Source: an uncultured Bacillota bacterium (GTDB lineage Bacteria; Bacillota_I; Bacilli_A; RFN20; CAG-826). From it: 10,265 nucleotides of DNA. The first letter of the stretch is position 1, and every line of letters begins with the position of its first letter. Of the stretch, positions 1 to 7,879 are shown piece by piece. The stretch covers positions 1 to 10,265 of the forward strand of contig CASFWS010000026.1 in assembly GCA_949298295.1 (NCBI GenBank), in the 5' to 3' direction. The notes under the pieces are model-generated. The model saw only the letters and a program-made list of their open reading frames with translations. It was not told the origin of the DNA and searched no databases. The translations under genes were made by a program, and so were the position numbers.

Positions 1-672
1 CTTTATTGCCTCGTGGCTGTCCTCGACAAAGATTTTGGCTTCGATGACGTCGCTTATTTTGTTACTTTCTCGGTCCTTCTTGGCCTTGGCTTCCAGTCGA
101 TATACTTCCTCCGCTATTTCCCCTTCTACCTCGCTTCGAATACGAACTTTTCGTCCTACCCGTGGGGTGGCCTGACCTACGGGGAGGCCGCCAAAACCGG
201 GAACTTCGCCTACCTCGGCTCGACCGAGCTTATCATCTTTGCCCTGATCGGAGGCATCTTCAACGATACCTTCGCCTATTTCGGCGGCATCTATTTCGGG
301 AAACACCCGCTCAATAAGCGCATCTCTCCCCATAAGACGGTCGAGGGTTTCCTCATTGGCTGGGGCATGGCAAGCATCGCCCTTCTGGCCATCGGCTTCA
401 CGCTGGCGGCTACCGGCTACCCGATAACCCCTTTCCTCGACCTCGAGCACTGGTACTACATCGTGCTGCTCGCTCTTTTGATCCCCCTCTTCGGCGTCCT
501 TGGCGACCTTTCCTTTTCGATGATCAAGCGCCACTTCGGCATCAAGGACTTCGGCAATGTGCTCCGGGGCCACGGCGGGGTCCTCGACCGAATCGATAGC
601 TTGGCTTTCGTCTCCGTTGCGACGGCCATTTTCTGCGTTTTCATCATGAACGGCTGGAATTTCTTCCTATGA
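1..672 (+). CDS. cdsA: Phosphatidate cytidylyltransferase (CDP-diglyceride synthase), 5' end outside window
   Basis: An integral membrane enzyme that makes CDP-diacylglycerol from CTP and phosphatidate, the branch point for bacterial phospholipids. The reading frame is open from base 1, so the GTG at 13 is most likely an internal valine and the true start lies upstream. 223 codons are visible; family members are usually about 260-280 residues. Several hydrophobic stretches are present. The family signature spans 517-600: SMIKR, then IKDFGN, then GHGGVLDRIDS. Upstream, NDTFAYF and ISPHKTVEG match the conserved Asp-containing and SPKKTVEG segments. One oddity is an Arg (codon 565-567) where most homologues have Pro in LPGHGG; the catalytic-region His and Asp residues are intact. 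The stop overlaps the dxr start (ATGA), so the two are probably translationally coupled. Identification is by motif and synteny. Confidence 0.93.
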   Translation, partial: LYCLVAVLDKDFGFDDVAYFVTFSVLLGLGFQSIYFLRYFPFYLASNTNFSSYPWGGLTYGEAAKTGNFAYLGSTELIIFALIGGIFNDTFAYFGGIYFGKHPLNKRISPHKTVEGFLIGWGMASIALLAIGFTLAATGYPITPFLDLEHWYYIVLLALLIPLFGVLGDLSFSMIKRHFGIKDFGNVLRGHGGVLDRIDSLAFVSVATAIFCVFIMNGWNFFL

Positions 673-1832
673 CGCGCCGGCTACTCCTCCTTGGGGCCAG
701 CGGCAACATCGGGACGCAAGCCCTCGACCTCCTCGAAAACGATTCCTCCTACGAGCTTATTGGGGTTTCGGTCGGTTCCAACCTGGCCTTCCTTGAGCGT
801 TTCCTTTCAACATGGAGGCATAGCCGGATTACCCACGCCTACCTCCGCGGGAGCGGAGAAGAGCTTCGTCGTTTCCAAGAACGTTTTCCCGGCGTTTCCT
901 TCTATAACGGGGATGACGGGCTCGGCCGGCTTGTCGAAGAATGCCCGGCCGACTTCGTCTTGAATGCCCTCGTCGGATTTGCGGGTTTCTTTCCTAGCTA
1001 TGTCGCCTCCCGCCTCGGGAAGATGCTTCTCCTTGCCAATAAGGAGTCCCTCGTGGTCGGTGGCGCTCTCATCGGGCAACAGTTGGCTTTGCACCGGAAA
1101 AAGATCATTCCCATCGACAGCGAGCACGTAGCTTTGGCCAAATGCCTAGAGGCAGCGGCGGGGCGAAAGATTGAAAAGTTCATCATTACCTGTTCCGGCG
1201 GTCCTTTCTATGGCAAAAACCCGACGGAATTGTCGAAAGTGACGCCTGAAGATGCCCTTGCCCATCCTACTTGGAAGATGGGAAGGAAAATCACGATCGA
1301 TTCGGCGACCCTCTTCAACAAAGGCTTCGAACTCGTCGAGGCTGGCTATCTCTTCGGCATCGACCCTTCTTCGATCGAGGTGCGGGTCGACCGGCGTTCC
1401 CGCGTCCATAGCGCTCTCCTGCTAGAAGATGGAACCTATCTTGCCGATGTCGGGCCAAGCGACATGCACGGGCCGATTTCCCATGCCCTAGCTTTGGGTA
1501 GGGGCCACGAAGGAGTGATCGAGACCGATGACCTCGAAAGCATCCCGGGGAGCGACTTCGAGCCTTTCGATCCGGCGAAGAGCAAGGCCATCGATTTGGT
1601 CCTTCGCGCTTATCGCCTCGGGGGAACGGCCCTCGCCTCTCTTAATGCTGCGAACGAGGAGGCCGTTCATCTTTTCCTTGAAAAGCGGATACCCTTTCTT
1701 TCAATCTATGAAGCGGCGAGTCTGGCCCTCACCTTCCCGATTGTGAAAGAAGGGGACCTCGGCTGGGGGCCCGAAGCCCTCCTCGCGGCCGACCGCTTCG
1801 CCCGCCAAGAAATCCGGAAACGCTATCTCTAA
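669..1832 (+). CDS. dxr: 1-deoxy-D-xylulose 5-phosphate reductoisomerase
   Basis: A cytoplasmic enzyme that converts 1-deoxy-D-xylulose 5-phosphate to 2-C-methyl-D-erythritol 4-phosphate with NADPH and a divalent metal, the first committed MEP-pathway step. The 387 residues are close to the family's usual 380-400. Visible motifs in order: NADPH-binding GASGNIG (9-15), ANKESLV (about 123-129), metal ligands in DSEH (D150, E152), SGGPF (176-180), HPTWKMGRK (from H199), the NKGFE segment with N217, K218 and third metal ligand E221, VHS with H247, and LNAANE near the C terminus. The segment usually read as HPQS, just before VHS, is DRRS here (241-244); the following His is kept. The ATG overlaps the cdsA stop by 4 bases and has no good Shine-Dalgarno sequence, which suggests coupling. 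rseP follows after 5 bases. Confidence 0.97.
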   Translation: MTRRLLLLGASGNIGTQALDLLENDSSYELIGVSVGSNLAFLERFLSTWRHSRITHAYLRGSGEELRRFQERFPGVSFYNGDDGLGRLVEECPADFVLNALVGFAGFFPSYVASRLGKMLLLANKESLVVGGALIGQQLALHRKKIIPIDSEHVALAKCLEAAAGRKIEKFIITCSGGPFYGKNPTELSKVTPEDALAHPTWKMGRKITIDSATLFNKGFELVEAGYLFGIDPSSIEVRVDRRSRVHSALLLEDGTYLADVGPSDMHGPISHALALGRGHEGVIETDDLESIPGSDFEPFDPAKSKAIDLVLRAYRLGGTALASLNAANEEAVHLFLEKRIPFLSIYEAASLALTFPIVKEGDLGWGPEALLAADRFARQEIRKRYL

Positions 1833-1837
1833 TCGCC

Positions 1838-3175
1838 ATGAACATTGTCATTACCATCCTGATCATCGTTGTTCTTCTGGGGATCCTCGTCGGCCTCCAC
1901 GAACTCGGCCACCTTCTGGTGGCCAAGGCTTTCAACGTGTATTGCCTGGAATACTCGATCGGTTTTGGACCGAAGATCTTCTCACGCCGCTACAAGGGCG
2001 GGGAGACCTTCTATTCGCTCCGGGCCATTCCTTTCGGCGGCTATGTCTCAATGTATGGGGAAGGGGTCGAGCTTCCGGATGGCGTGACGCTTCCCAAGGA
2101 ACGTTCCCTCGAAGGCATTTCCCATCCCAAGCAAGCCCTCGTCATGGGAGCGGGGATCATGGTGAATTTCTTCCTCTCGGTCCTTTTCTGCTTCATCTAT
2201 GCGACGTGCTTTCCGTCCAATGTCTCCTATGGGGTCTTTAGCACCGGCATCGGGGCCAATGGCGACCTTGTGGCCGAAGCTTCGCTAAACGCCTATTACC
2301 TTTACGCCGACGGGGAAATCGGCGGGGAAGAGCTTCTCGATAGCGAGTTCCTCTACGCCCCGATCGGCTATAGCCACGTCGACGTCGAAGGCGGGACGAG
2401 CATCGAGAGGGCCTATTTCCTCCTCGATGATGGGGCTCTCGTCAACGGCGAGCCCTACGTCGCCATGTACCGTGTCGCGAGCACGGCTTATGCCAATGAC
2501 GTCTTCTCGAATCTCGCTTTCTACGAGGCCGATCCCAATTTCTTCCCGACGGCCGGCGAGATGGCCATCGGAATGGAGGCTCGCCCCCTTTCTCTCTCTT
2601 CGCCCCTTGCCTTGAACGAAGGGGACGAAATCGTCCTTCACCTTCGAATGGTCGATGAGGGCGCGGAAGGTTTGGAAATCGGGGAAGAGAGAACGATTGC
2701 CGGGAGTTTCCGCGACGGCGGGCTTTCCTTTGAAGGCAGTGCCCTTTCCAACTACATCGCTTCCCGCTGGCGGTCTTTCCCGGAAGCCATGAGCCTTTTT
2801 TGCCAGCAGTTCGTTTCTTTCTTCCAGATGATCGGGCTCGGCCTTTCGAAGCTCTTCACCTTCGATCTCCAAGCCCTTGGATCGGTCGTTATGATGGGAA
2901 GCCAAGTGAACGTCCTAACCCAGTCGATCGGCATCGGGCAGGCTTTCTTCTGGTACGGCTCGGCTCTTTCGCTCAACCTTGCCATTTTCAACCTCATCCC
3001 GATTCCGGGGCTCGACGGTTGGCAGCTTCTCGTAACCACTTATGAGGGAGCGACCAAGAAGAAGATTCCCGACAAAGTCAAAGGGATTGTCAGCTTCATC
3101 GGCCTTGGGCTCTTGCTCGTCCTTGCCGTCGGCCTCATTGTCAAGGACATCCTGAGTGTAACCGGAATCATCTAG
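1838..3175 (+). CDS. rseP: Site-2 intramembrane zinc metalloprotease (RseP/RasP family)
   Basis: A membrane-embedded S2P-type protease. The family cleaves transmembrane substrates such as anti-sigma factors and signal-peptide remnants; the substrate here is unknown. The first membrane helix carries the zinc motif HELGH (21-25). The GGYV element is at 67-70. A second hydrophobic segment lies around residues 105-130. The conserved third-ligand segment NLIPIPGLDG (N385 to D393-G394) lies near the C terminus, followed by a last helix at about 416-438. The 445 residues are slightly longer than the usual 420-450 range's middle. The extracytoplasmic section (about 133-300) is acidic and does not show the usual PDZ signature (AGL-x-x-GD-x-I), although ALNEGDEIVL could be a remnant. 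The LDGG motif reads LDGW. It follows dxr by 5 bases with only a weak ribosome binding site, so it belongs to the same operon. In B. subtilis proS and polC follow; here polC follows directly. Confidence 0.93.
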   Translation: MNIVITILIIVVLLGILVGLHELGHLLVAKAFNVYCLEYSIGFGPKIFSRRYKGGETFYSLRAIPFGGYVSMYGEGVELPDGVTLPKERSLEGISHPKQALVMGAGIMVNFFLSVLFCFIYATCFPSNVSYGVFSTGIGANGDLVAEASLNAYYLYADGEIGGEELLDSEFLYAPIGYSHVDVEGGTSIERAYFLLDDGALVNGEPYVAMYRVASTAYANDVFSNLAFYEADPNFFPTAGEMAIGMEARPLSLSSPLALNEGDEIVLHLRMVDEGAEGLEIGEERTIAGSFRDGGLSFEGSALSNYIASRWRSFPEAMSLFCQQFVSFFQMIGLGLSKLFTFDLQALGSVVMMGSQVNVLTQSIGIGQAFFWYGSALSLNLAIFNLIPIPGLDGWQLLVTTYEGATKKKIPDKVKGIVSFIGLGLLLVLAVGLIVKDILSVTGII

Positions 3176-3186
3176 AAGATGATTTT
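3166..3186 (+). terminator. Weak A/T-rich hairpin over the rseP stop codon
   Basis: AATCATCT (3166-3173) pairs with AGATGATT (3177-3184) around a 3-base loop, giving an 8-bp perfect stem that includes the rseP stop region and runs into TTTT (3183-3186). The stem is low in G+C and the T tract is short, so it is at best a leaky terminator or a 3'-end stabilising structure. Confidence 0.35.
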
Positions 3187-3188
3187 GG

Positions 3189-3224
3189 ATAGCCCTTTTT
3201 GGCCAATCTTGGGCTATGATTTTT
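3189..3224 (+). terminator. Second weak hairpin plus T tract upstream of polC
   Basis: ATAGCCC (3189-3195) pairs with GGGCTAT (3211-3217) across a 15-base loop, with TTTTT at 3220-3224. The loop is long for an intrinsic terminator. The 3' arm also contains TATGAT (3215-3220), a good -10 sequence, but no matching -35 is evident at 16-18 bases. It could be an attenuator, a weak terminator, or part of a polC promoter. Confidence 0.3.
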
Positions 3225-3233
3225 GAAGGCTGA

Positions 3234-3239
3234 AGGAGG
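3234..3239 (+). promoter_or_regulatory. Strong ribosome binding site that sets the polC start
   Basis: AGGAGG lies 7 bases before the ATG at 3247. This favours that ATG over the in-frame TTG at 3223, which would place the Shine-Dalgarno sequence inside the gene, and over the ATG at 3259. Confidence 0.85.
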
Positions 3240-3246
3240 TAGAAGC

Positions 3247-6200
3247 ATGGACGGGAAAATGGAACGGTTTTTGGTTTCGCTGGGTCTTGATCCCACTTCC
3301 TTCGACCTCTCTTTCGTCCGCTGCGGATGGAAGGATGCAAGCCGCGATTGCGTTTACATGGAAATCCTCAAGGATCGGCCTTGGACCGGCGAGGAGTGGG
3401 CTCTTTTTGAAGAAGGCCTTTCCAAAATCGATTACATATATGAAATCCATTTCCGCTATGGTGCCCAGCCGACGCTAGATGAACTTTCATCGTTCCTGGC
3501 CGATTGGTGCCTATATTCCTACCGGGTAAATCCTCCTTTCCGCCTCCTTCCTTCGAACGGCGGCTTCCGGGCTTGCCTCACTTCGGGCGAAAACGAAAGC
3601 AAGGCCAGGAAAATCTTCGATTCCTTTTCCGACCTTCTCTCCTTCATGGGATATCCCTTCTTCCTAGCTTTCCAAGGGGAGAAGGAGATCGCCGCCTCGG
3701 CTTCCGAGAGCCCTGCCCGTTCTAGCCCGGACCGTGTTACGAAAGAAGAACCGCCGGCCCCGGCGGAAGAAAACCTCGGGCGGCGTTACCTCCATGACGA
3801 GGAGGAAAGCGATTCATACCAAGCCAGCATGGCTTCGATCACCGAGGATTACGTTCGCGGGATGAAAGAGGAGAAAGCGATCATCTCCTCGCGGAAGGCC
3901 CGAAAGAAGGGCAATTACCACCAATTGGACGACATCTCGGTCATCGAGAGCATGGACAGCGGAAACGTCGAGTTCGTCGGCGAGGTGTATTCCGCCGAGA
4001 TTCGCCCTTCGAAGAGGGGCGATTTCCTCCTTCTTGGCGTCGGCGAGGGTCATGGAGCCATCAGCGTCCGGGCAACCAAGGCCATGTCGGGGCTGAGCAA
4101 CGAGGAAATGAAAGCCTTCCAGCCCGGGGACCGGGTCCTCGTCAAGGGCGCGGTGACGATTTCGCAATTCAGCTTCGAGCACCAGGTTTTGGCTCACGCG
4201 GTGGAAAAGACCGACCCCAAGCCCCTTAGGACGGACGACGAGCCGGTCAAAAGAGCCGAGCTCCACGTCCATACGAAGATGTCGGCCTTCGACGGAGTGG
4301 CGACCCCGCTCGAGTACATGAAGGCGGCCAAGGCCATGGGCCTTGAAGCGGTGGCTTTCACCGACCACGGCGTCGTCCAAGCCTTCCCCTCCGTCGAGAA
4401 CGCGGCCAAGAAGACCGGCGTGAAGCCGATCTACGGCTGTGAGTTTTACGTGGTCGACGATCCTGTCTATGTCATCAACCCGGCCCCCATTCCGCTAGCG
4501 AAAGCCCGTTTTTGCGTCTTCGACTTCGAAACGACCGGCCTTTCTTCGCGCTTCAATCACGCGACGGAGTTCGGCTGCGTCATCGTCGAGAACGGGACCG
4601 TCGTCAAGCATTTCGACACCTTCATCGACCCCGGGGTCCCCATCCCGCCCCACATCACGGCCAAAACCCACATTACCGACGAGATGGTAAAGGGCTATCC
4701 TCGGGAGGCTGAGGCCATTGGCCTTATCGACGAGGTCATCAAGGGAACGATCCTCGTAAGTCACAACGCCGCCTTCGACGTCGGCTTCCTCAACCATATG
4801 CGCGCTTTGGCGGGGAAGCCGCCGATCGATAACCCGGTCGTCGATACCTTGGCCTTGTCTCACTATCTCTTTCCGAACGCCGCGAAGCACAACCTCGGCG
4901 CCCTTTCGAAGAACCTGAAGCTGCAAATCTACGATCTCGAAAAGGCCCACCGGGCCGATTTCGACGCCGAAGTCCTGAACGAAGTTTGGCAAGCCATCAT
5001 CCCGATCCTCAGTCGCGAGAAGCCCGACTTGACCCATGCCGACCTTCAAAATCTCAAAGGGTCCAACGATGCTATGTACAAGCATCTCAAGCCTTTCCAC
5101 GCGGTGGCATTGGCCAAGAATCAGGCCGGCCTCAAAGACCTTTACCGCTTGGTGTCCTTGGCTCATACGAAGTATTTGGCTTCCGGTTCGATGCCGAAGA
5201 TTCCGCGCTTCGAATTGGAGGCTCTTCGGAAGAACCTTTTGATTGGCTCGGCTTGCTTCAATGGGGAGGTTTTCACGGCAGCTCTCGATAAATCGGCCGC
5301 AGAAGCCGCCTCTAAGCTTAAATTTTACGATTATCTCGAAGTCCAGCCCCTTGGAAACTACGTTCCGCTTGTCTATGACAATCGCTGCTCGGACGAGGAG
5401 ATAAAGGAAGTCGTTACTGGTCTCGTCGCGAGTGCCGACGAGCTTGGGATTCCGACGGTCGCGACCGGCGATGCCCATTACGTCGACCCCGATGACAAGA
5501 TCCTTCGGGACATCTACATTGCCCAACCCGGCATCAATAAGCGGGCCCACCCCCTTGACCAGCACCCGCGGGCCGATGAGAACAATACCTTCGAATGGAA
5601 ACCCAACCCGGACCAGCATCTTCGGACGACCCGCGAGATGCTTGACGAGTTCATTCCCCTTCTCGGCGAGGAAAAGGCCCGGGAAATCGTCATCGAGAAT
5701 CCCCATAGGATCGTCGAGCAGATCGAGCCCATCAAGATTCTCAAGGACCGTCTTTATGCTCCGACGTCCAACCTACCGGGCACGGATCAAAAACTTCGCG
5801 ACATCGTGAAGAAAACGTTCGACGAGCGCTATGGGGAGCACCCCGATCCCGTTTTGGTCGAGCGGGTCAACAAAGAGCTGACCGGCATCATCGACAACGG
5901 CTATTCCGTCACCTATTACATTGCCCACCGGCTCGTCAAAAAGGCTCACGAAGATGGTTATATCGTCGGTTCCCGGGGGTCTGTCGGCTCCTCTTTCGTC
6001 GCGAATCTTGCCGGGATATCGGAGGTCAATCCCTTGCCTCCCCATTACCTTTGCCCGAAGTGCAAGACCCTCATTTGGAACGAGGATCCCAAAATTCGAA
6101 GCGGCTACGACCTCCCGTCGCGGAAGTGCCCGCACTGCGGTAGCGAAATGGTTCCCGACGGGCAAAACATTCCCTTTGAGACGTTCCTTGGCTTCCATGC

Positions 6201-7710
6201 CGAAAAGGTCCCGGATATCGATTTGAACTTTGCCAATGACTATCAGGCCCGGGCCTTCGCCTACACCCGGACTCTTCTTTCGACGGCCGAAGAAAACGAG
6301 AAGATTGCCCGCGGCGAGGATCTCGACAACCCCCACGTCATCCGGGCCGGCACGATCGGCGAAGCGAAGGACAAAAACTGCTTTGGATACGTGAAGCATT
6401 ATTACGCCACGGTCCTCCATCAGGATCCTTCCCGTCTTCCCCGGGCCTACGTTGCCTACCTCGCGTATCGCTGCACCGGCGTCAAGCGGACGACCGGCCA
6501 GCATCCGGGCGGCATCGTCGTTATTCCCTCCGACATGGACATCACCGACTTCACGCCGTTCCAGCACCCGGCCGACGATCCGAATAGCGATTGGCTTACG
6601 ACCCACTTTGAATTCAAGAGCATGCACGATTCGGTCCTCAAGATCGACGAACTCGGGCACCTCGATCCGCAAGCCCTGCGGATGATGTCCCTTCTTACCG
6701 GGATCGACGTGACGAAAATCCCGATGAACGACCGGAAAGTCATTTCTCTTTTCTCCTCGCCCGAAGTCTTGAAGCTGAAGAGCAATCCCTTGGGCTTCCG
6801 GACCGGGTCGATCGCCCTCCCGGAATTCGGGACCGATTTCGTCCAACAGATTCTCGATACCGTCCTTCCCAAATCCTTCGACGACCTTCTCATTATCTCG
6901 GGCATCAGCCACGGGACGAACGTCTGGCACGGGAATAGCGAAGATTACATCCGGAGCGGCCAAGCCACCCTCCAAAACGTCATTGGGTGCCGGGACGACA
7001 TCATGAACTACCTCATTCGGATGGGGCTTGATTCTTCCGAGGCCTTCAAGGTCATGGAAGACGTCCGTCACGGAAAGGGATTGAAACCTGATTACGAGAC
7101 GCACATGAAAGAACACGGTGTCCCGCAGTGGTACATCGATTCCTGCAACAAGATCCAGTATCTTTTCCCAAGGGCCCATGCCACGGCCTACGTCATCGCG
7201 GCGGTTCGGGTCGCTTGGTTCAAGTTGTATCGGCCCCTGGAATTCTATGCTGTCTATTTCGCCACCCGGTGCGAAGCCTTCGACCTCGAGGGCATGTGCG
7301 GCGGGGCATCCAAGTGCCTCGCGACTTATCGAAAGCTGGAAGCGATGAAGAACCAGACCGGCGACGATGCCCTGAAGGAACGCGACCTTGAAATCATGAA
7401 GTCGCTCATGGCTTCCATCGAGCTTTACGATCGCGGTTATTTCATCAAACCCGTCAACCTCTATAAATCGTTAGCCAAAGACTGGGTCGTTTCCCATGAG
7501 GAAAAGTGCATCTATGCCCCCTTCCAGGCCGTTCCCAACTTGTCGGAGAAGGCCGCTCTTTCGGTCGTGGAAGCACGTAAGGGCGGGGAATTCATTTCCG
7601 TAGAGGACCTGTGCGATCGAACCTCCTTATCGATGAGCGACATCGAGCGGCTTCGGGCCCTTGGCACTCTCGACGGGATGGGCGAGACAAATCAGTTAAC
7701 GCTGTTCTAG
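3247..7710 (+). CDS. polC: DNA polymerase III alpha subunit, Gram-positive PolC type
   Basis: The replicative DNA polymerase with built-in proofreading. It has 1487 residues; B. subtilis PolC has about 1440. After a variable N-terminal region comes an OB-fold segment (roughly 235-325). The PHP domain starts at ELHVHTKMSAFDG (about 338) and continues with FTDHGVVQAF and YGCEFY. It is interrupted by a DEDD exonuclease: DFETTG with D426 and E428, then VSHNAAFDVGF, then HRADFDAEV. PHP resumes and ends near TGDAHYVDP. The polymerase part has GSRGSVGSS (from 908), two zinc-binding cysteine pairs (C936/C939 and C961/C964), catalytic PDIDLNF (D990, D992), CTGVKRTTGQHPGG, and LKIDELGH (D1134). It ends in QLTLF (1483-1487), a beta-clamp-binding motif. 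A stretch of about 15-20 residues near 1012-1032 looks inserted relative to B. subtilis. No catalytic residue appears lost. No terminator is visible before tRNA-Pro. Confidence 0.98.
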   Translation: MDGKMERFLVSLGLDPTSFDLSFVRCGWKDASRDCVYMEILKDRPWTGEEWALFEEGLSKIDYIYEIHFRYGAQPTLDELSSFLADWCLYSYRVNPPFRLLPSNGGFRACLTSGENESKARKIFDSFSDLLSFMGYPFFLAFQGEKEIAASASESPARSSPDRVTKEEPPAPAEENLGRRYLHDEEESDSYQASMASITEDYVRGMKEEKAIISSRKARKKGNYHQLDDISVIESMDSGNVEFVGEVYSAEIRPSKRGDFLLLGVGEGHGAISVRATKAMSGLSNEEMKAFQPGDRVLVKGAVTISQFSFEHQVLAHAVEKTDPKPLRTDDEPVKRAELHVHTKMSAFDGVATPLEYMKAAKAMGLEAVAFTDHGVVQAFPSVENAAKKTGVKPIYGCEFYVVDDPVYVINPAPIPLAKARFCVFDFETTGLSSRFNHATEFGCVIVENGTVVKHFDTFIDPGVPIPPHITAKTHITDEMVKGYPREAEAIGLIDEVIKGTILVSHNAAFDVGFLNHMRALAGKPPIDNPVVDTLALSHYLFPNAAKHNLGALSKNLKLQIYDLEKAHRADFDAEVLNEVWQAIIPILSREKPDLTHADLQNLKGSNDAMYKHLKPFHAVALAKNQAGLKDLYRLVSLAHTKYLASGSMPKIPRFELEALRKNLLIGSACFNGEVFTAALDKSAAEAASKLKFYDYLEVQPLGNYVPLVYDNRCSDEEIKEVVTGLVASADELGIPTVATGDAHYVDPDDKILRDIYIAQPGINKRAHPLDQHPRADENNTFEWKPNPDQHLRTTREMLDEFIPLLGEEKAREIVIENPHRIVEQIEPIKILKDRLYAPTSNLPGTDQKLRDIVKKTFDERYGEHPDPVLVERVNKELTGIIDNGYSVTYYIAHRLVKKAHEDGYIVGSRGSVGSSFVANLAGISEVNPLPPHYLCPKCKTLIWNEDPKIRSGYDLPSRKCPHCGSEMVPDGQNIPFETFLGFHAEKVPDIDLNFANDYQARAFAYTRTLLSTAEENEKIARGEDLDNPHVIRAGTIGEAKDKNCFGYVKHYYATVLHQDPSRLPRAYVAYLAYRCTGVKRTTGQHPGGIVVIPSDMDITDFTPFQHPADDPNSDWLTTHFEFKSMHDSVLKIDELGHLDPQALRMMSLLTGIDVTKIPMNDRKVISLFSSPEVLKLKSNPLGFRTGSIALPEFGTDFVQQILDTVLPKSFDDLLIISGISHGTNVWHGNSEDYIRSGQATLQNVIGCRDDIMNYLIRMGLDSSEAFKVMEDVRHGKGLKPDYETHMKEHGVPQWYIDSCNKIQYLFPRAHATAYVIAAVRVAWFKLYRPLEFYAVYFATRCEAFDLEGMCGGASKCLATYRKLEAMKNQTGDDALKERDLEIMKSLMASIELYDRGYFIKPVNLYKSLAKDWVVSHEEKCIYAPFQAVPNLSEKAALSVVEARKGGEFISVEDLCDRTSLSMSDIERLRALGTLDGMGETNQLTLF

Positions 7711-7736
7711 TCAAGCGGCTTCGATGGTGCTATATT
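7708..7736 (+). promoter_or_regulatory. Likely extended -10 promoter for tRNA-Pro
   Basis: TGC-TATATT (7728-7736) is an extended -10 element. At a 17-bp spacing, TAGTCA (7708-7713) matches four of six -35 bases and overlaps the polC stop codon. Transcription would begin around 7743, about 13 bases before the mature tRNA. Read-through from polC is also possible. Confidence 0.55.
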
Positions 7737-7755
7737 ACAGACCGCGCTAGTCGCA

Positions 7756-7832
7756 CGGGACGTAGCACAGCTTGGTAGTGCGCCTGGTTCGGGACCAGGA
7801 GGTCACGGGTTCGAACCCCGTCGTTCCGACCA
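7756..7832 (+). tRNA. tRNA-Pro, anticodon CGG
   Basis: A 77-base tRNA with encoded CCA. The acceptor arms CGGGACG (7756-7762) and CGTTCCG (7822-7828) pair fully with one G-T wobble. The anticodon stem CCTGG (7783-7787) pairs with CCAGG (7795-7799). The loop TTCGGGA gives anticodon CGG at 7790-7792, reading CCG. The T arm contains GGTTCGAACCCC. The discriminator is A7829, followed by CCA at 7830-7832. Confidence 0.98.
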
Positions 7833-7844
7833 TCTCGAAAAAAT

Positions 7845-7879
7845 GCCGGTGCCCCGCGGGCATCGGCCTTTTCTTTTCT
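7845..7879 (+). terminator. Rho-independent terminator after tRNA-Pro
   Basis: GCCGGTGCCC (7845-7854) and GGGCATCGGC (7858-7867) form a 10-bp stem with one wobble and a 3-base loop. A T-rich tail (7869-7879) follows. It probably ends both the tRNA-Pro transcript and any read-through from polC. Confidence 0.88.

Noticed and set aside
2285..2905. A 206-codon minus-strand open frame opposite the rseP middle domain
   Set aside because: Considered because the RseP middle domain is unusual. The rseP frame is continuous across it with catalytic motifs on both sides, and the antisense frame shows no motif or start signals.
3223..3246. TTG at 3223 as the polC start
   Set aside because: The strong AGGAGG at 3234-3239 would lie inside the coding region, while it is ideally spaced from the ATG at 3247.
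4495..5706. A 403-codon minus-strand open frame opposite the PolC exonuclease and PHP regions
   Set aside because: It has the same explanation: composition-driven antisense frame with no domain pattern and no translation signals, over fully conserved coding sequence.
5773..7179. A 468-codon minus-strand open frame opposite polC
   Set aside because: The plus strand encodes every conserved PolC motif here. Long antisense frames are expected in G+C-rich genes that avoid TTA, CTA and TCA codons. No ribosome binding site or recognisable motif is present.
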